Part shown: in pieces, positions 1 through 8,498 of the stretch
Layout of the letters: the number at the start of each line of letters is the position of its first letter
Numbering within the stretch: the first letter of the stretch is position 1
Source of the DNA: Caulobacter hibisci
GTDB lineage: Bacteria > Pseudomonadota > Alphaproteobacteria > Caulobacterales > Caulobacteraceae
Assembly (NCBI RefSeq): GCF_016135805.1
Contig: NZ_JADWOX010000025.1
Location: 1 to 64,000, forward strand
Direction: 5' to 3'
Length of the DNA: 64,000 nucleotides
Notes under the pieces: generated by a model
What the model saw: only the letters and a program-made list of their open reading frames with translations
Database searches by the model: none
What the model was told of the DNA's origin: nothing
Program-made: the position numbers and the translations under genes

Positions 1-36
1 GCGGGGGAGGATCTCGAAGCGCCGAGCCAAGAAGAT

Positions 37-79
37 GCTCCCCCTCTGGGGGAGCTGTCGCGGAGCGACTGAGGGGGTC
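37..79. repeat. Palindromic intergenic repeat, family A (partial copy A1)
   Basis: A short inverted repeat of the GCTCCCCC/GGGGGAGC type is followed by a GCGGAGCGACTGAGGGGG arm. It resembles the left half of the complete copies near 10.4, 35.5 and 61.8 kb. It lies just past the stop codon of the leftward TPP-enzyme gene, so it could also act as a 3' hairpin for that transcript. Bases 1-36 to its left show no gene I can support. Confidence 0.6.
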
Positions 80-85
80 TCCCTC

Positions 86-2440
86 CTAAGCCAGCAGATC
101 CGCGCAGGCGTCCAGCACCGCCTCCGCGTCCAGCCGATACTTGCCGTAGAGATCCGGCAGGTCCCCCGACTGGCCGAAGGTCTCCAGGCCCAGCGCCCGC
201 AGGCGATGCCCGCGCACCGAGCCCAGCCACGACAGCGCCGTCGGCGCGCCGTCGATCAGGGTGACAAGGCCCGCCTCGCGCGGCAGGTCGGCCAGCAGCC
301 GCTCCACCGTCGAGGTCCGCGCCGCGCCCTCGGTCCAGCGCGAGCGGCCCGCCGCCGTCCAGTCGCGATGCAGCACGTCCGGCGAGGTGACGGCCAGCAG
401 GCCCGCCCCAGGCTCGTCCTCCAGCAGGGCCGCATGGGCTTCCAGCGCCTCGGGGGCCAGGGCCCCGCAATAAACCACGGCCAGCCGCGTGTCCGGCGCC
501 GGCCGCTTCAGCCAATAGGCGCCCTCGACGACGCCGGCGCGCCAGGCGGCGTCCACGCGCTCGGCCTGGGCGATGGCGCGGGTGGAGAGGCGCAGATAGG
601 TCGAGCTGCCGTCAGCAGCCTGGATCCGGTCGAAGGCGTGGGCCATCAGCACCGCGGTCTCGTCGGCGAAGGCCGGCTCGTAGCTGTCCAGCCCCGGCTG
701 GCTCATGCCGATCAGGGGCGAGCCGATCGACTGGTGCGCGCCGCCTTCGGGGGCCAGCGTCAGGCCCGAAGGCGTGGCCACCAGCAGGAAACGGGCGTCC
801 TGGTAACAAGCGTAGTTCAGGGCATCGAGGCCGCGGGCGATGAACGGGTCGTACAGCGTGCCGACCGGGAACAATCGCTCGCCGAACAGCGGCGCGGTCA
901 GGCCCAGGGCCGCCAGGGCGATGAACAGGTTGTTCTCGGCGATGCCCAGCTCGACGTGCTGGCCGGTCTCGCCCATCGACCACACCTGGGCCGAAGGAAT
1001 GCGCCGGCGCTTGAAGACGTCTTCGTGAGCCCGGCGATGGAACACGCCGCGCCGGTTCACGAAACCGCCGAGATTGGTCGACACCGTCACGTCCGGCGAG
1101 GTGGTCACCACACGGCCGGCGAACTCGTCCTTGCGGGCGGCGATGTCGAACATGACCTTGCCGAAGGCGGCCTGGGTCGACTGCTCGCCGGCGCCCCCAA
1201 CCGCCGACAGCAGCTCATCCGCGCTCGGCGTGGCGACCACGGGAGCCTTGTGATTGCGCTCGACGGCGGCGGCGAAGGGCGCGCGGGCGACGAGGCCCTT
1301 CAGCGCCGTGCGCTCGGCCGACGACAGGCCCGACAGGGCGTCCCATTCCTCGCCCTCGACCACGCCCAGCCGCTCGCGCAGCTCGGCGATCTGGGTGGGG
1401 TTCATCAGGCCGGCGTGGTTGTCCTTGTGGCCCTGGAACGGCAGCCGCAGGCCCTTGACGGTGTAGGCGATGAAGAACCGGGGCGCATCGTCCCGCGAAG
1501 CCCGCTCGAAGGCCTCCAGGATCGTCTCCAGGCAGTGGCCGCCCAGCTCGGTCATCAGCTCGCCGAGATCGACGTCCTTGTAGGACGCCACCAGCGCCAG
1601 GGCGGCCGCGTCGCCGCTCAAGTCAGCCGTCAACCGCTCGCGCCAAGCCGCGCCGCCCTGGTAGCTGAGGGCCGCGTAGAGGTCGTTGGGGGCGGTCTCG
1701 ATCCAGGCCTTCAGCGCCTTGCCGCCCGGCCGCTCGAAGGCTTCCCTCTGGCGCTTGGACCACTTCAGCGTCTCGACCGTCCAGCCGGCGGCCTCGAAGA
1801 TCTCGCCGTAGCGGGTGAACATCCGGTCCTTGGTCGTCGCGTCCAGGCTCTGGCGGTTGTAGTCGACGATCCACCAGGTGTTTCGCAGGTCGTGCTTGCA
1901 GGCCTCGATCAGGGCCTCATAGATGTTGCCTTCGTCCAGCTCGGCGTCGCCCAGCAGCGAGATCATCCGGCCCATGGCTTCGGGCTTCACCGAACCGCGC
2001 GCGGCCAGATAGTCCTGGGCCAGCGAGGCGAAGGCCGTAACCGCCACGCCCAGCCCCACCGAGCCGGTCGAGAAGTCGACGTCGTCGATGTCCTTGGTGC
2101 GCGAGGGATAGGACTGCGCCCCGCCCAGGGCGCGGAAGCGCTTGAGGTTGTCGAGGGTCTGGCGGCCGAACAGGTGCTGGATGGCGTGGAACACCGGGCT
2201 GGCGTGCGGCTTGACCGCCACCCGATCCTGCGGCCGCAGCGCCTTCATGTAGAGCGCCGTCATCAGCGTGGTCATCGAGGCGCAGGAGGCCTGGTGGCCG
2301 CCCACCTTCAGCCCGTCGCGGCTTTCGCGCAGGTGGTTGGCGTTGTGGATCGTCCACGAGGCCAGCCAGAGAATGCGCTCCTCGAGACGCCGCAGCAGCG
2401 CGATTTCTTGCCGCCTGGCGGTCAGAGACCCGTCAGCCAT
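86..2440 (-). CDS. Thiamine-diphosphate enzyme, transketolase/homodimeric 2-oxoacid dehydrogenase E1-like
   Basis: A 784-residue TPP-dependent enzyme. The TPP/Mg motif is visible as GDAELDEGN (164-172) with a following Asn near 195, and an AceE-like 'SYPSRTKD' block lies near 110-117. The overall layout (TPP-binding part, then a transketolase-like pyrimidine domain) matches the single-chain pyruvate dehydrogenase E1/transketolase group, but it is shorter than AceE (about 890). No E2 or E3 gene is adjacent, so the acceptor and substrate are unknown; a 2-oxoacid or ketose is the family expectation. The ATG at 2440 has a GGGTGAGG ribosome site. It begins 15 bp after the RND pump gene, so it is probably the third gene of the efflux operon. 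Alternatives are a transketolase variant or a 2-oxobutyrate dehydrogenase E1. Confidence 0.8.
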   Translation of the reverse strand: MADGSLTARRQEIALLRRLEERILWLASWTIHNANHLRESRDGLKVGGHQASCASMTTLMTALYMKALRPQDRVAVKPHASPVFHAIQHLFGRQTLDNLKRFRALGGAQSYPSRTKDIDDVDFSTGSVGLGVAVTAFASLAQDYLAARGSVKPEAMGRMISLLGDAELDEGNIYEALIEACKHDLRNTWWIVDYNRQSLDATTKDRMFTRYGEIFEAAGWTVETLKWSKRQREAFERPGGKALKAWIETAPNDLYAALSYQGGAAWRERLTADLSGDAAALALVASYKDVDLGELMTELGGHCLETILEAFERASRDDAPRFFIAYTVKGLRLPFQGHKDNHAGLMNPTQIAELRERLGVVEGEEWDALSGLSSAERTALKGLVARAPFAAAVERNHKAPVVATPSADELLSAVGGAGEQSTQAAFGKVMFDIAARKDEFAGRVVTTSPDVTVSTNLGGFVNRRGVFHRRAHEDVFKRRRIPSAQVWSMGETGQHVELGIAENNLFIALAALGLTAPLFGERLFPVGTLYDPFIARGLDALNYACYQDARFLLVATPSGLTLAPEGGAHQSIGSPLIGMSQPGLDSYEPAFADETAVLMAHAFDRIQAADGSSTYLRLSTRAIAQAERVDAAWRAGVVEGAYWLKRPAPDTRLAVVYCGALAPEALEAHAALLEDEPGAGLLAVTSPDVLHRDWTAAGRSRWTEGAARTSTVERLLADLPREAGLVTLIDGAPTALSWLGSVRGHRLRALGLETFGQSGDLPDLYGKYRLDAEAVLDACADLLA

Positions 2441-2444
2441 GCTT

Positions 2445-2469
2445 CCTCACCCGTTTTATACGGGTGAGG
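2445..2469 (-). promoter_or_regulatory. Hairpin enclosing pump stop codon and TPP-enzyme ribosome binding site
   Basis: A perfect 10-bp inverted repeat (CCTCACCCGT / ACGGGTGAGG) with a 5-base loop. On the minus-strand mRNA the loop carries the UAA stop of the RND gene, and the 3' arm is the GGGUGAGG ribosome site of the next gene, 4 bases before its AUG. The arrangement is what translational coupling would look like: a ribosome finishing the pump gene opens the stem. No T-tract follows, so it is not a standard terminator. Confidence 0.7.
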
Positions 2470-5400
2470 TATGCCCCTCGCCCGCCTTTTCGCGCGCTTC
2501 ATAGTCCTCGATCTGCCGCGCCGTCCACTCCGGAGATTTCGTGAAGCGCGCGAGCAGGTTGTAGAACACCGGCACGATGAACAGCGTTAGCAGGGTCGCG
2601 ACGATCGCGCCGAAGAAGATCACCGCTCCGATCGTCTGACGGCTTCCCGCCCCCGCCCCTGTCCAGAGAAGCAGCGGCAGGGCGCCCATGGCCGTGGCGA
2701 TCGAGGTCATGATGATCGGGCGCAGGCGCAGGGCCGCCGCCTCGATCACCGCCTCGGTGACCTTCAGCCCCTCGTCGCGCAGCTGGTTGGCGAACTCGAC
2801 GATCAGGATTCCGTTCTTGGCGGCGATGCCGACCAGGATGATCAGGCCGATTTGGCTGTAGGTGTTGATCGTCGAACCGGCCATCAGCAGGCCAAACAGC
2901 CCGCCCAGCACCGCCAGCGGCACGGTCAGCATGATCACCGCCGGGTGGATCCAGCTTTCGAATTGCGCGGCCAGCACCAGGAACACCAGCAGCAACGCGA
3001 GGCCGAAGGCGATGGCGATGCCGCCCGAGCCTTCCAGATAGTCCTTGGCCTGGCCGCCCCACTTGACGCTGACGCCTGGGGTCGGATGGGCCGCGGCCTG
3101 GGCCTGGAAGAAGCTGACCGCGTCCTCGACCGTGTAACCGGGCGACAGCTGGGTGGTCAGGGTCACCGAGCGCAGGCGGTCGACGCGCGGACGGTCGGGC
3201 GTGTCGCCCCGCAGCTGCGTCTTGACCACCGTCGACAGCGGCACCAGCCCCCCGGCGTTGGTGCGCACCTGCAGCCGGTCGAGGTCGGCGACGCTGCGGC
3301 GCTGGTCGAGGTTGGTCTGCAGGATGACGTCGTATTCCTGGCCGTTCTTGATGTAGGTCGTCACCTGGCGCGAGCCGAACATGGTCTCCAGCGCCCGGCC
3401 CACGGCCTGGGCCGAGACGCCGAGGCTGGCGGCCTTGTCGAGGTCGATCTGCACCGACAGGCGCGGCGCGGTCGGCTCGTAGTCGATGCGCGGACGCGAG
3501 AAGCCCGGATTGGCTTGGGAGGCGTCGAGGATCGGCTTCAACCAGTTGGCCAGCTGGACGTAGTCGTTGCCGACGGCGATCAGGTCGACGTTCGTCCCGC
3601 CGCCACCGCCGCCGCCCCCGCCGCGCTGGAAGGCGCCGCGCACGCTGGCCACGGCCCGCACGCCGGTGATGCCCGACAGGCTCTTGTTCAGCTCGGCCGC
3701 CACCTGGTCGGCGGTCTTGTCGCGCTCGCCCCAGCCCTTCAGCACCACGACGCCGTTGCCGGAGTTGAACTGGCTCTGGCCAAAGCGCGGGATGGTCAGG
3801 ATGGTGCGCTCGGCGACGCCGTCCTCACGGTAACGGGCCATGATCTTCTCGATCCGGGCGCCGATGCCGGCGGTGTAGTCGAAGCCGGCCCCTTCGGGCG
3901 CGCTGATCGAGATGTCGACGCGGCCGCGGTCCTCGGCCGGCACCAGTTCCTTGGGCAGGCTGACGAACAGCAGGGCCGCGAAGCCGGCCAGCAGGATCAC
4001 CGCCCCGCCGGCGGCGAGGGTCGCGACACGTCCGCCGCCCAGCAGGCCTTCCAGCGAATGGCGATAGCTGTCGCGCAGGCGGTCCATCGCCCAGTCCATG
4101 CGCTTGTTGAACCAGCCGCCGCCGTGGGCGGGCTTCAGCAGCTTGGAGGCCATCATCGGCGACAGGCTCAGCGCCAGCAAGGCCGAGAAGGCCACGGCCG
4201 CGGCGATGGCCACGGCCAGCTCGACGAACAGCCGGCCGATATAGCCGGGCAGGAACATCAGCGGTGCGAACACCGAGATCAGCACGATGGTCGTGGCGAC
4301 GACGGCGAAGAACACCTGCCGCGAGCCGCGCTGGGCGGCGATCACCGGCGGCTCGCCCTCGTCCACACGCCGCTGGATGTTCTCGACCACGACGATGGCG
4401 TCGTCGACCACCAGGCCCACGGCCAGCACCAGGGCCAGCAGGGTCAGGAGGTTCAGCGAGAAACCCAGCGGGGCCAGGATGATGAAGGTCGACAGGATGC
4501 AGATCGGCGCGACGATCGACGGGATCAGGGCCGAACGCCAGCTGCCCAGGAAGATCAGATTGACCAGGGCCACCAGGGCGATCGACATGCCCATGGTGAT
4601 CCACACCTCGTGGATGGCCTCGGCGGTGAACACCGAGTTGTCCACGGCCACCACCAGCTTGGTGCCGGGCGGCAGGGTCTGGTTGATGACCGCGACCTCC
4701 TTGGCCACGGCCTTGGAGATGGCCACGTCGTTGGCCTGAGACTGACGGGTCAGGCCGATGCCGACCTGGTCGACGCCGTTGCCGCGGAACAGGCGCCGGC
4801 GCTCGTCCGGGCCTTCCTCGATGCGGGCCACGTCGCCCAGGCGCAGCACGAAGCCGCTGGAGTCCGCCGCGCGGATCGGAAGGCGCGCGAAGTCCTCGGG
4901 CTTGGCGTAGGCGCGGGCCACGCGGATGGTGAAGTCCTTGGCGCTGCTTTCCAGCGAGCCGGCCGGCAATTCCAGGTTCTGGGCGTTCAGCGCGTCCTCG
5001 ACGTCGCTGACGGTGACGCCGCGCGCGGCCAGGGCGTTGGCGTCCAGCCAGATGCGCATGGCGTAGATCTTGGCCCCGAACAGGTTGGCCTGGGCCACTC
5101 CGTCGATCGTCGACATCCGCTCGACCAGATAGCGGTCGGCGTAGTCGGCCAGCTCCAGCGGATCGAGCGTGGTCGAGGTCAGGTTCAGGATGATGATCGG
5201 CGAGCTGTCGGCGTTGGCCTTGGCGATCTGCGGCGGGTCGGCCTGGTCGGGCAGGTTGGCCGACACCCGGCTGACGGCGTCGCGCACGTCGTTGGCGGCG
5301 GCGTCCAGGTCACGGTCCAGGCGGAAGGTGATGCTGATCTGCGAGCGGCCGTCGCGCGAGCTGCTGTTGACCCGATCGATGCCCTGGATGCCGGCCACCT

Positions 5401-5605
5401 GGCGCTCGATCACCTGGGTGATGCGCTCTTCGATGACCTCGGCCGAGGCGCCCTGGTAGGCGGTCGAGATCGACACCACCGGCGGGTCGACGTTCGGCAG
5501 TTCGCGGATCGGCAGCGAGCCGAAGGCGGCCAGGCCGATGACGCAGAGGATGATCGCCGCGACGGCGGCGAAGACCGGGCGGCGGACGGAGATGTCGGAC
5601 AGCAT
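2456..5605 (-). CDS. RND-family efflux pump, inner-membrane transporter (HAE1/AcrB type)
   Basis: 1049 residues, the usual length for AcrB/MexF-type pumps. It exports drugs or other hydrophobic compounds across the envelope using the proton gradient. The N-terminus (LSDISVRRPVFA) and first membrane helix are typical. The proton-relay Asp pair is D401-D402 (GLVVDDAIVV), and the partner Lys is in GIAAKNGILIVEF near the C-terminus. Two blocks of about six membrane helices are separated by large periplasmic loops. An odd run of nine glycines lies in the second periplasmic loop (DNA about 3597-3626). The start at 5605 is one base after the adaptor stop, so the two genes are co-translated. No outer-membrane TolC-like gene is nearby. 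Confidence 0.95.
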   Translation of the reverse strand: MLSDISVRRPVFAAVAAIILCVIGLAAFGSLPIRELPNVDPPVVSISTAYQGASAEVIEERITQVIERQVAGIQGIDRVNSSSRDGRSQISITFRLDRDLDAAANDVRDAVSRVSANLPDQADPPQIAKANADSSPIIILNLTSTTLDPLELADYADRYLVERMSTIDGVAQANLFGAKIYAMRIWLDANALAARGVTVSDVEDALNAQNLELPAGSLESSAKDFTIRVARAYAKPEDFARLPIRAADSSGFVLRLGDVARIEEGPDERRRLFRGNGVDQVGIGLTRQSQANDVAISKAVAKEVAVINQTLPPGTKLVVAVDNSVFTAEAIHEVWITMGMSIALVALVNLIFLGSWRSALIPSIVAPICILSTFIILAPLGFSLNLLTLLALVLAVGLVVDDAIVVVENIQRRVDEGEPPVIAAQRGSRQVFFAVVATTIVLISVFAPLMFLPGYIGRLFVELAVAIAAAVAFSALLALSLSPMMASKLLKPAHGGGWFNKRMDWAMDRLRDSYRHSLEGLLGGGRVATLAAGGAVILLAGFAALLFVSLPKELVPAEDRGRVDISISAPEGAGFDYTAGIGARIEKIMARYREDGVAERTILTIPRFGQSQFNSGNGVVVLKGWGERDKTADQVAAELNKSLSGITGVRAVASVRGAFQRGGGGGGGGGTNVDLIAVGNDYVQLANWLKPILDASQANPGFSRPRIDYEPTAPRLSVQIDLDKAASLGVSAQAVGRALETMFGSRQVTTYIKNGQEYDVILQTNLDQRRSVADLDRLQVRTNAGGLVPLSTVVKTQLRGDTPDRPRVDRLRSVTLTTQLSPGYTVEDAVSFFQAQAAAHPTPGVSVKWGGQAKDYLEGSGGIAIAFGLALLLVFLVLAAQFESWIHPAVIMLTVPLAVLGGLFGLLMAGSTINTYSQIGLIILVGIAAKNGILIVEFANQLRDEGLKVTEAVIEAAALRLRPIIMTSIATAMGALPLLLWTGAGAGSRQTIGAVIFFGAIVATLLTLFIVPVFYNLLARFTKSPEWTARQIEDYEAREKAGEGHTSPV

Positions 5606-5606
5606 G

Positions 5607-6722
5607 TCAGCCGGCCTTACGGTCTTGGCCGGGCTTGCCGCCCTGGCCCGCCGGCTTGTTCACGTCGCGCACGGCCGCGCCGTCCTGCACGCGGTTGAGG
5701 CCGTCGGCCACGATCACGTCGCCGGCCTTCAGGCCCGAGCGGATCTCGACGAAGCCGTTGGCCGAGAGGCCGGTGGTCACGTTGGTGCGGCGGGCGACAT
5801 GGCCCTTGTCGCCCTTGGCGACGACGAACACCGAGGCCTGCTGGCCCTCGAACTGCACGGCGGCTTCCGGAGCGGCCAGGCCCTGGCGCTGGCCCTGGTC
5901 GATGGCGACCTTGACCAGCATGCCAGGCTTCAGCCGGCCGCCGGGATTGGGGAATTCGGCCCGGGCCTTGATGGCGCGGGTGGCCTCGTCGATGCGGGTG
6001 TCGATCTGGGCGATGCGGCCCTGGAAGGTCTCGCCCGGCAGGGAGTCGGGTTCGGCCCGGATCGCCAGGCCCTCGCGCAGGGTGGCGAGATAGCGGTCCG
6101 GCACGGCGAAGTCGACGCGCACCACCGCGGCGTCGTCGAGGCTGACGATGGCCGTGCCCGGCGCGATCAGCGTGCCCGGCGCGACGTCGGAAATGCCCAC
6201 CCGGCCGGCGAACGGCGCGCGGATCACGCGGTCCAGCCGCTGGGCCTTGGCCGAGGCCACGCTCGCCTTGGCCGTCTCGTAGGCGGCCTGGTACTGCTCG
6301 GCCGTGGCGCGCGGGGCGATGCCCTTGTCGGCCAGGGTCCGCCAGCGCTGATAGTTGCGCTCGGCCTGGTTCAGATTGGCCTGGGCCTCGGCGATGTCGG
6401 CGTTTTCCTGGTCGTCCTTCAGGGTCACCAGCACCTGGCCGCGCGACACCTGCTGGCCGTCGCGGAAGTGGACGGCGGTGATCATCTCGGTGGTGTTGGA
6501 GGTGATGGTCACCGACTGGCGGCCCTTGGCCACGCCCAGCACCTCGATGCGGTCGGTGAACGGCCGCTGGCCGACCTGAACCTGCGAGACGGCCGTGGCG
6601 CGACCGCCCTGGCCGCCTTGCCCCTCGGCCTTGCCGCCAAGCAGCAGCTTGGCTCCGCCGGCCACGATCATCAGAACCACGGCGACGCCGGCCGCCATGA
6701 GGAAGAAGTGCCTGCGGATCAC
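5607..6722 (-). CDS. RND efflux periplasmic adaptor (membrane fusion protein)
   Basis: About 371 residues: one N-terminal membrane anchor (FFLMAAGVAVVLMIVAG), then a barrel-sandwich/lipoyl half-motif, a helical hairpin rich in A/Q/N (about 95-165), the second lipoyl half, and beta-barrel and membrane-proximal domains. It links the inner-membrane pump to an outer-membrane channel. I chose the GTG at 6722 (VIRRHFF) because GGAG sits 8 bases upstream; the longer reading from a TTG at 6758 has no good ribosome site. First gene of the pump operon, 1 base before the transporter. A CTAG-rich palindromic stretch lies about 40-95 bp upstream and is the likely control region. Confidence 0.93.
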   Translation of the reverse strand: MIRRHFFLMAAGVAVVLMIVAGGAKLLLGGKAEGQGGQGGRATAVSQVQVGQRPFTDRIEVLGVAKGRQSVTITSNTTEMITAVHFRDGQQVSRGQVLVTLKDDQENADIAEAQANLNQAERNYQRWRTLADKGIAPRATAEQYQAAYETAKASVASAKAQRLDRVIRAPFAGRVGISDVAPGTLIAPGTAIVSLDDAAVVRVDFAVPDRYLATLREGLAIRAEPDSLPGETFQGRIAQIDTRIDEATRAIKARAEFPNPGGRLKPGMLVKVAIDQGQRQGLAAPEAAVQFEGQQASVFVVAKGDKGHVARRTNVTTGLSANGFVEIRSGLKAGDVIVADGLNRVQDGAAVRDVNKPAGQGGKPGQDRKAG

Positions 6723-6761
6723 TAAGTACGCTCCGGCGCCGATGATGATCGGCCTCAAAGT

Positions 6762-6815
6762 CTAGGTTTGGGGCGACATATGACCGCAGCCTAGACCCGC
6801 GTCTAGTGACACTAG
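6762..6815. promoter_or_regulatory. CTAG-rich dyad upstream of the RND operon, candidate repressor operator
   Basis: Four CTAG tetramers fall within 54 bases (6762, 6791, 6803, 6812). Two form a perfect inverted repeat, CTAGAC-CCGC-GTCTAG (6791-6806). The position 40-95 bp ahead of the adaptor start fits an operator for a TetR- or MarR-type repressor, but no regulator gene is adjacent. Confidence 0.5.
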
Positions 6816-6899
6816 GATTACGTCACATTTCAACTTTGAAACACTTTTGCGGCGACGCTTTGACGTAACGCCGGTCGTCAAAACGTCGCCGTAATAGTC

Positions 6900-7676
6900 T
6901 CAGGCCGCGTAGCCTGGGGACTCCCGATCCAGCTGCCGCAGACAGCCCGGCCAGGCCAGCCCCGCGATCATGCCTAGCCCCATGCCAGTCTGGCTGCGCA
7001 CCTCGGCCTGGGCCGCCTCCGGAGCGAGCAGCACGTGCTCGCGTCCTGCGCTCAGGGCCATCACCTGCTGGGCGCAGGCCCGCTCCAGGAAGAACATCCC
7101 CAGCCAGCACTCGGCCGCCGTGCGGCCCGTCGATAGAGTGCCGTGATTGCGCAGCAGCATCAGCCGCTTGTCGCCCAGATCGGACACCAGCCGCTCGCGC
7201 TCATCGAGGTTCAGGGCAATGCCCTCGTAGTCGTGATAGGCCAGTTGCGGCGTCACGATCAGGGCGTGCTGGCTCAGCGGCAGCAGGCCCTCGGCATGGG
7301 CGGCCACCGCCACGCCCTGGTCGCTGTGCAGGTGCATGACGAACTGGGCGTCCTCGCGCGCGGCGTGGATGGCCGAGTGGATCGTGAAGCCCGCCGGATT
7401 GATGAAATAGGGCGTCTTGTCGATGACGTTCCCTTCCAGATCCACCTTCACCAGGCACGAGGCGGTCATCTCGCCGAAGAACATGCCGTACGGGTTGATC
7501 AGGAAGTGGTGCTCGGGTCCCGGGATCCGGGCCGAGATGTGGGTGAAGATCATGTCGTCCCAGCCGTGCAGGGCGACCAGGCGATAGAGGGCCGCCAGGT
7601 CGACCCGGGCCTGCCACTCGGCCTCGCTGACGTGATCCTTGATCGATGCGGCGATCGCGCCGGTTCCGTCGGCCAT
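6900..7676 (-). CDS. Class II aldolase/adducin-family protein
   Basis: 258 residues of the class II aldolase/adducin fold. The metal-binding histidines are visible in MHLHSDQG (about 123-130) and in LRNHGT (about 186-191). Other family hallmarks are the N-terminal block WDDMIFTHISARIPG and INPYGMFF. Relatives include fuculose-phosphate aldolase and ribulose-5-phosphate 4-epimerase, but many members of this COG0235 branch have no known substrate and I cannot assign one. It is transcribed away from the DUF969-DUF979-DUF2891 operon, with about 144 bp between the two start codons. The ATG at 7676 was kept because upstream sequence offers no better start. Confidence 0.88.
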   Translation of the reverse strand: MADGTGAIAASIKDHVSEAEWQARVDLAALYRLVALHGWDDMIFTHISARIPGPEHHFLINPYGMFFGEMTASCLVKVDLEGNVIDKTPYFINPAGFTIHSAIHAAREDAQFVMHLHSDQGVAVAAHAEGLLPLSQHALIVTPQLAYHDYEGIALNLDERERLVSDLGDKRLMLLRNHGTLSTGRTAAECWLGMFFLERACAQQVMALSAGREHVLLAPEAAQAEVRSQTGMGLGMIAGLAWPGCLRQLDRESPGYAA

Positions 7677-7820
7677 GACGCTTGCTCCCGTATATTATCG
7701 TTGTTCTCTCTCGACCCTCGCGCCGACGGGCGCAGACGTCAAGCGACCCGCGTTAGACGGGATCGGACTTGCCAGCGCCCTTCCCCCGTCGGACGGTCCT
7801 TGCGGATTCGAAGACGGGGG

Positions 7821-8498
7821 ATGGGCGTCATGTTGCCCTTGATCGGCGTGGGCGTGATCGTCCTGGGCTTCGCGCTGCGGTTCAATCCGCTGCTGGTGGT
7901 CGTGTGCGCCGCCATGGCCTCGGGCCTGGCCGCCGGCCTCGGCCCGCTGGAGGTGCTGGCCGCCTTTGGAAAAGCGTTCAACCAGAACCGCTATGTCAGC
8001 ATCGTCTGGGTGATCCTGCCGGCCATCGGCGTGCTCGAGCGATCGGGCCTGCAGGAGCGGGCCCGCACGGCGATCCGGGCCATGAAGGCCGCCACCGCCG
8101 GGCGGATCCTGGTCGTCTATCTGCTGGCCCGGCAGCTGACCGCGGCGCTGGGCCTGATCTCTATCGCCGGCCACGCCCAGACCGTCCGCCCGCTGGTCGC
8201 CCCGATGGCCGAAGCGGCAGCCGAAGGCCAGGCGCCGCTCGACGAGGCGACCCGCGACGAGGTCAAGGCGATGAGCGCGGCCACCGACAATGTCGGCGTG
8301 TTCTTCGGCGAGGACATCTTCATGGCCATCGGCTCGATCCTGCTGATCGTCGGCTTCCTCGACCAGAACGGCTTGATCGTGGAACCGCTGCACCTGTCGG
8401 TCTGGGCCATCCCCACGGCGATCGCCGCCTTCCTGGTGCACGGCGCCAGGCTGCTGCTGTTCGACCGCAAGCTCTCCAAGCGGGGGTCGCAAGCATGA
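7821..8498 (+). CDS. DUF969-family membrane protein, predicted 5-oxoproline-type transporter subunit
   Basis: 225 residues, almost entirely hydrophobic with about six membrane helices, beginning MGVMLPLIGVGVIVLGFALR. A polar re-entrant-looking stretch, SAATDNVGVFFGEDIFMAIG, is characteristic. The sequence fits the DUF969 family, always found with DUF979; annotation pipelines name the pair a 5-oxoproline transporter, which I recall but cannot verify here. The ATG at 7830 is an alternative start with a G-rich upstream stretch. The stop overlaps the next start (ATGA), so the two subunits should be made together. Confidence 0.85.
   Translation: MGVMLPLIGVGVIVLGFALRFNPLLVVVCAAMASGLAAGLGPLEVLAAFGKAFNQNRYVSIVWVILPAIGVLERSGLQERARTAIRAMKAATAGRILVVYLLARQLTAALGLISIAGHAQTVRPLVAPMAEAAAEGQAPLDEATRDEVKAMSAATDNVGVFFGEDIFMAIGSILLIVGFLDQNGLIVEPLHLSVWAIPTAIAAFLVHGARLLLFDRKLSKRGSQA

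Noticed and set aside
3597..3626. Glycine-codon run in the RND gene as a phase-variation tract
   Set aside because: Units are triplets, so length changes would keep the frame; it is only an odd low-complexity loop.
2852..5698. Long open frame (about 950 codons) opposite the RND pump gene
   Set aside because: Its translation is low-complexity Arg/Gln/His/Gly/Asp typical of the antisense of GC-rich coding DNA, and the opposite strand is an unmistakable RND transporter.
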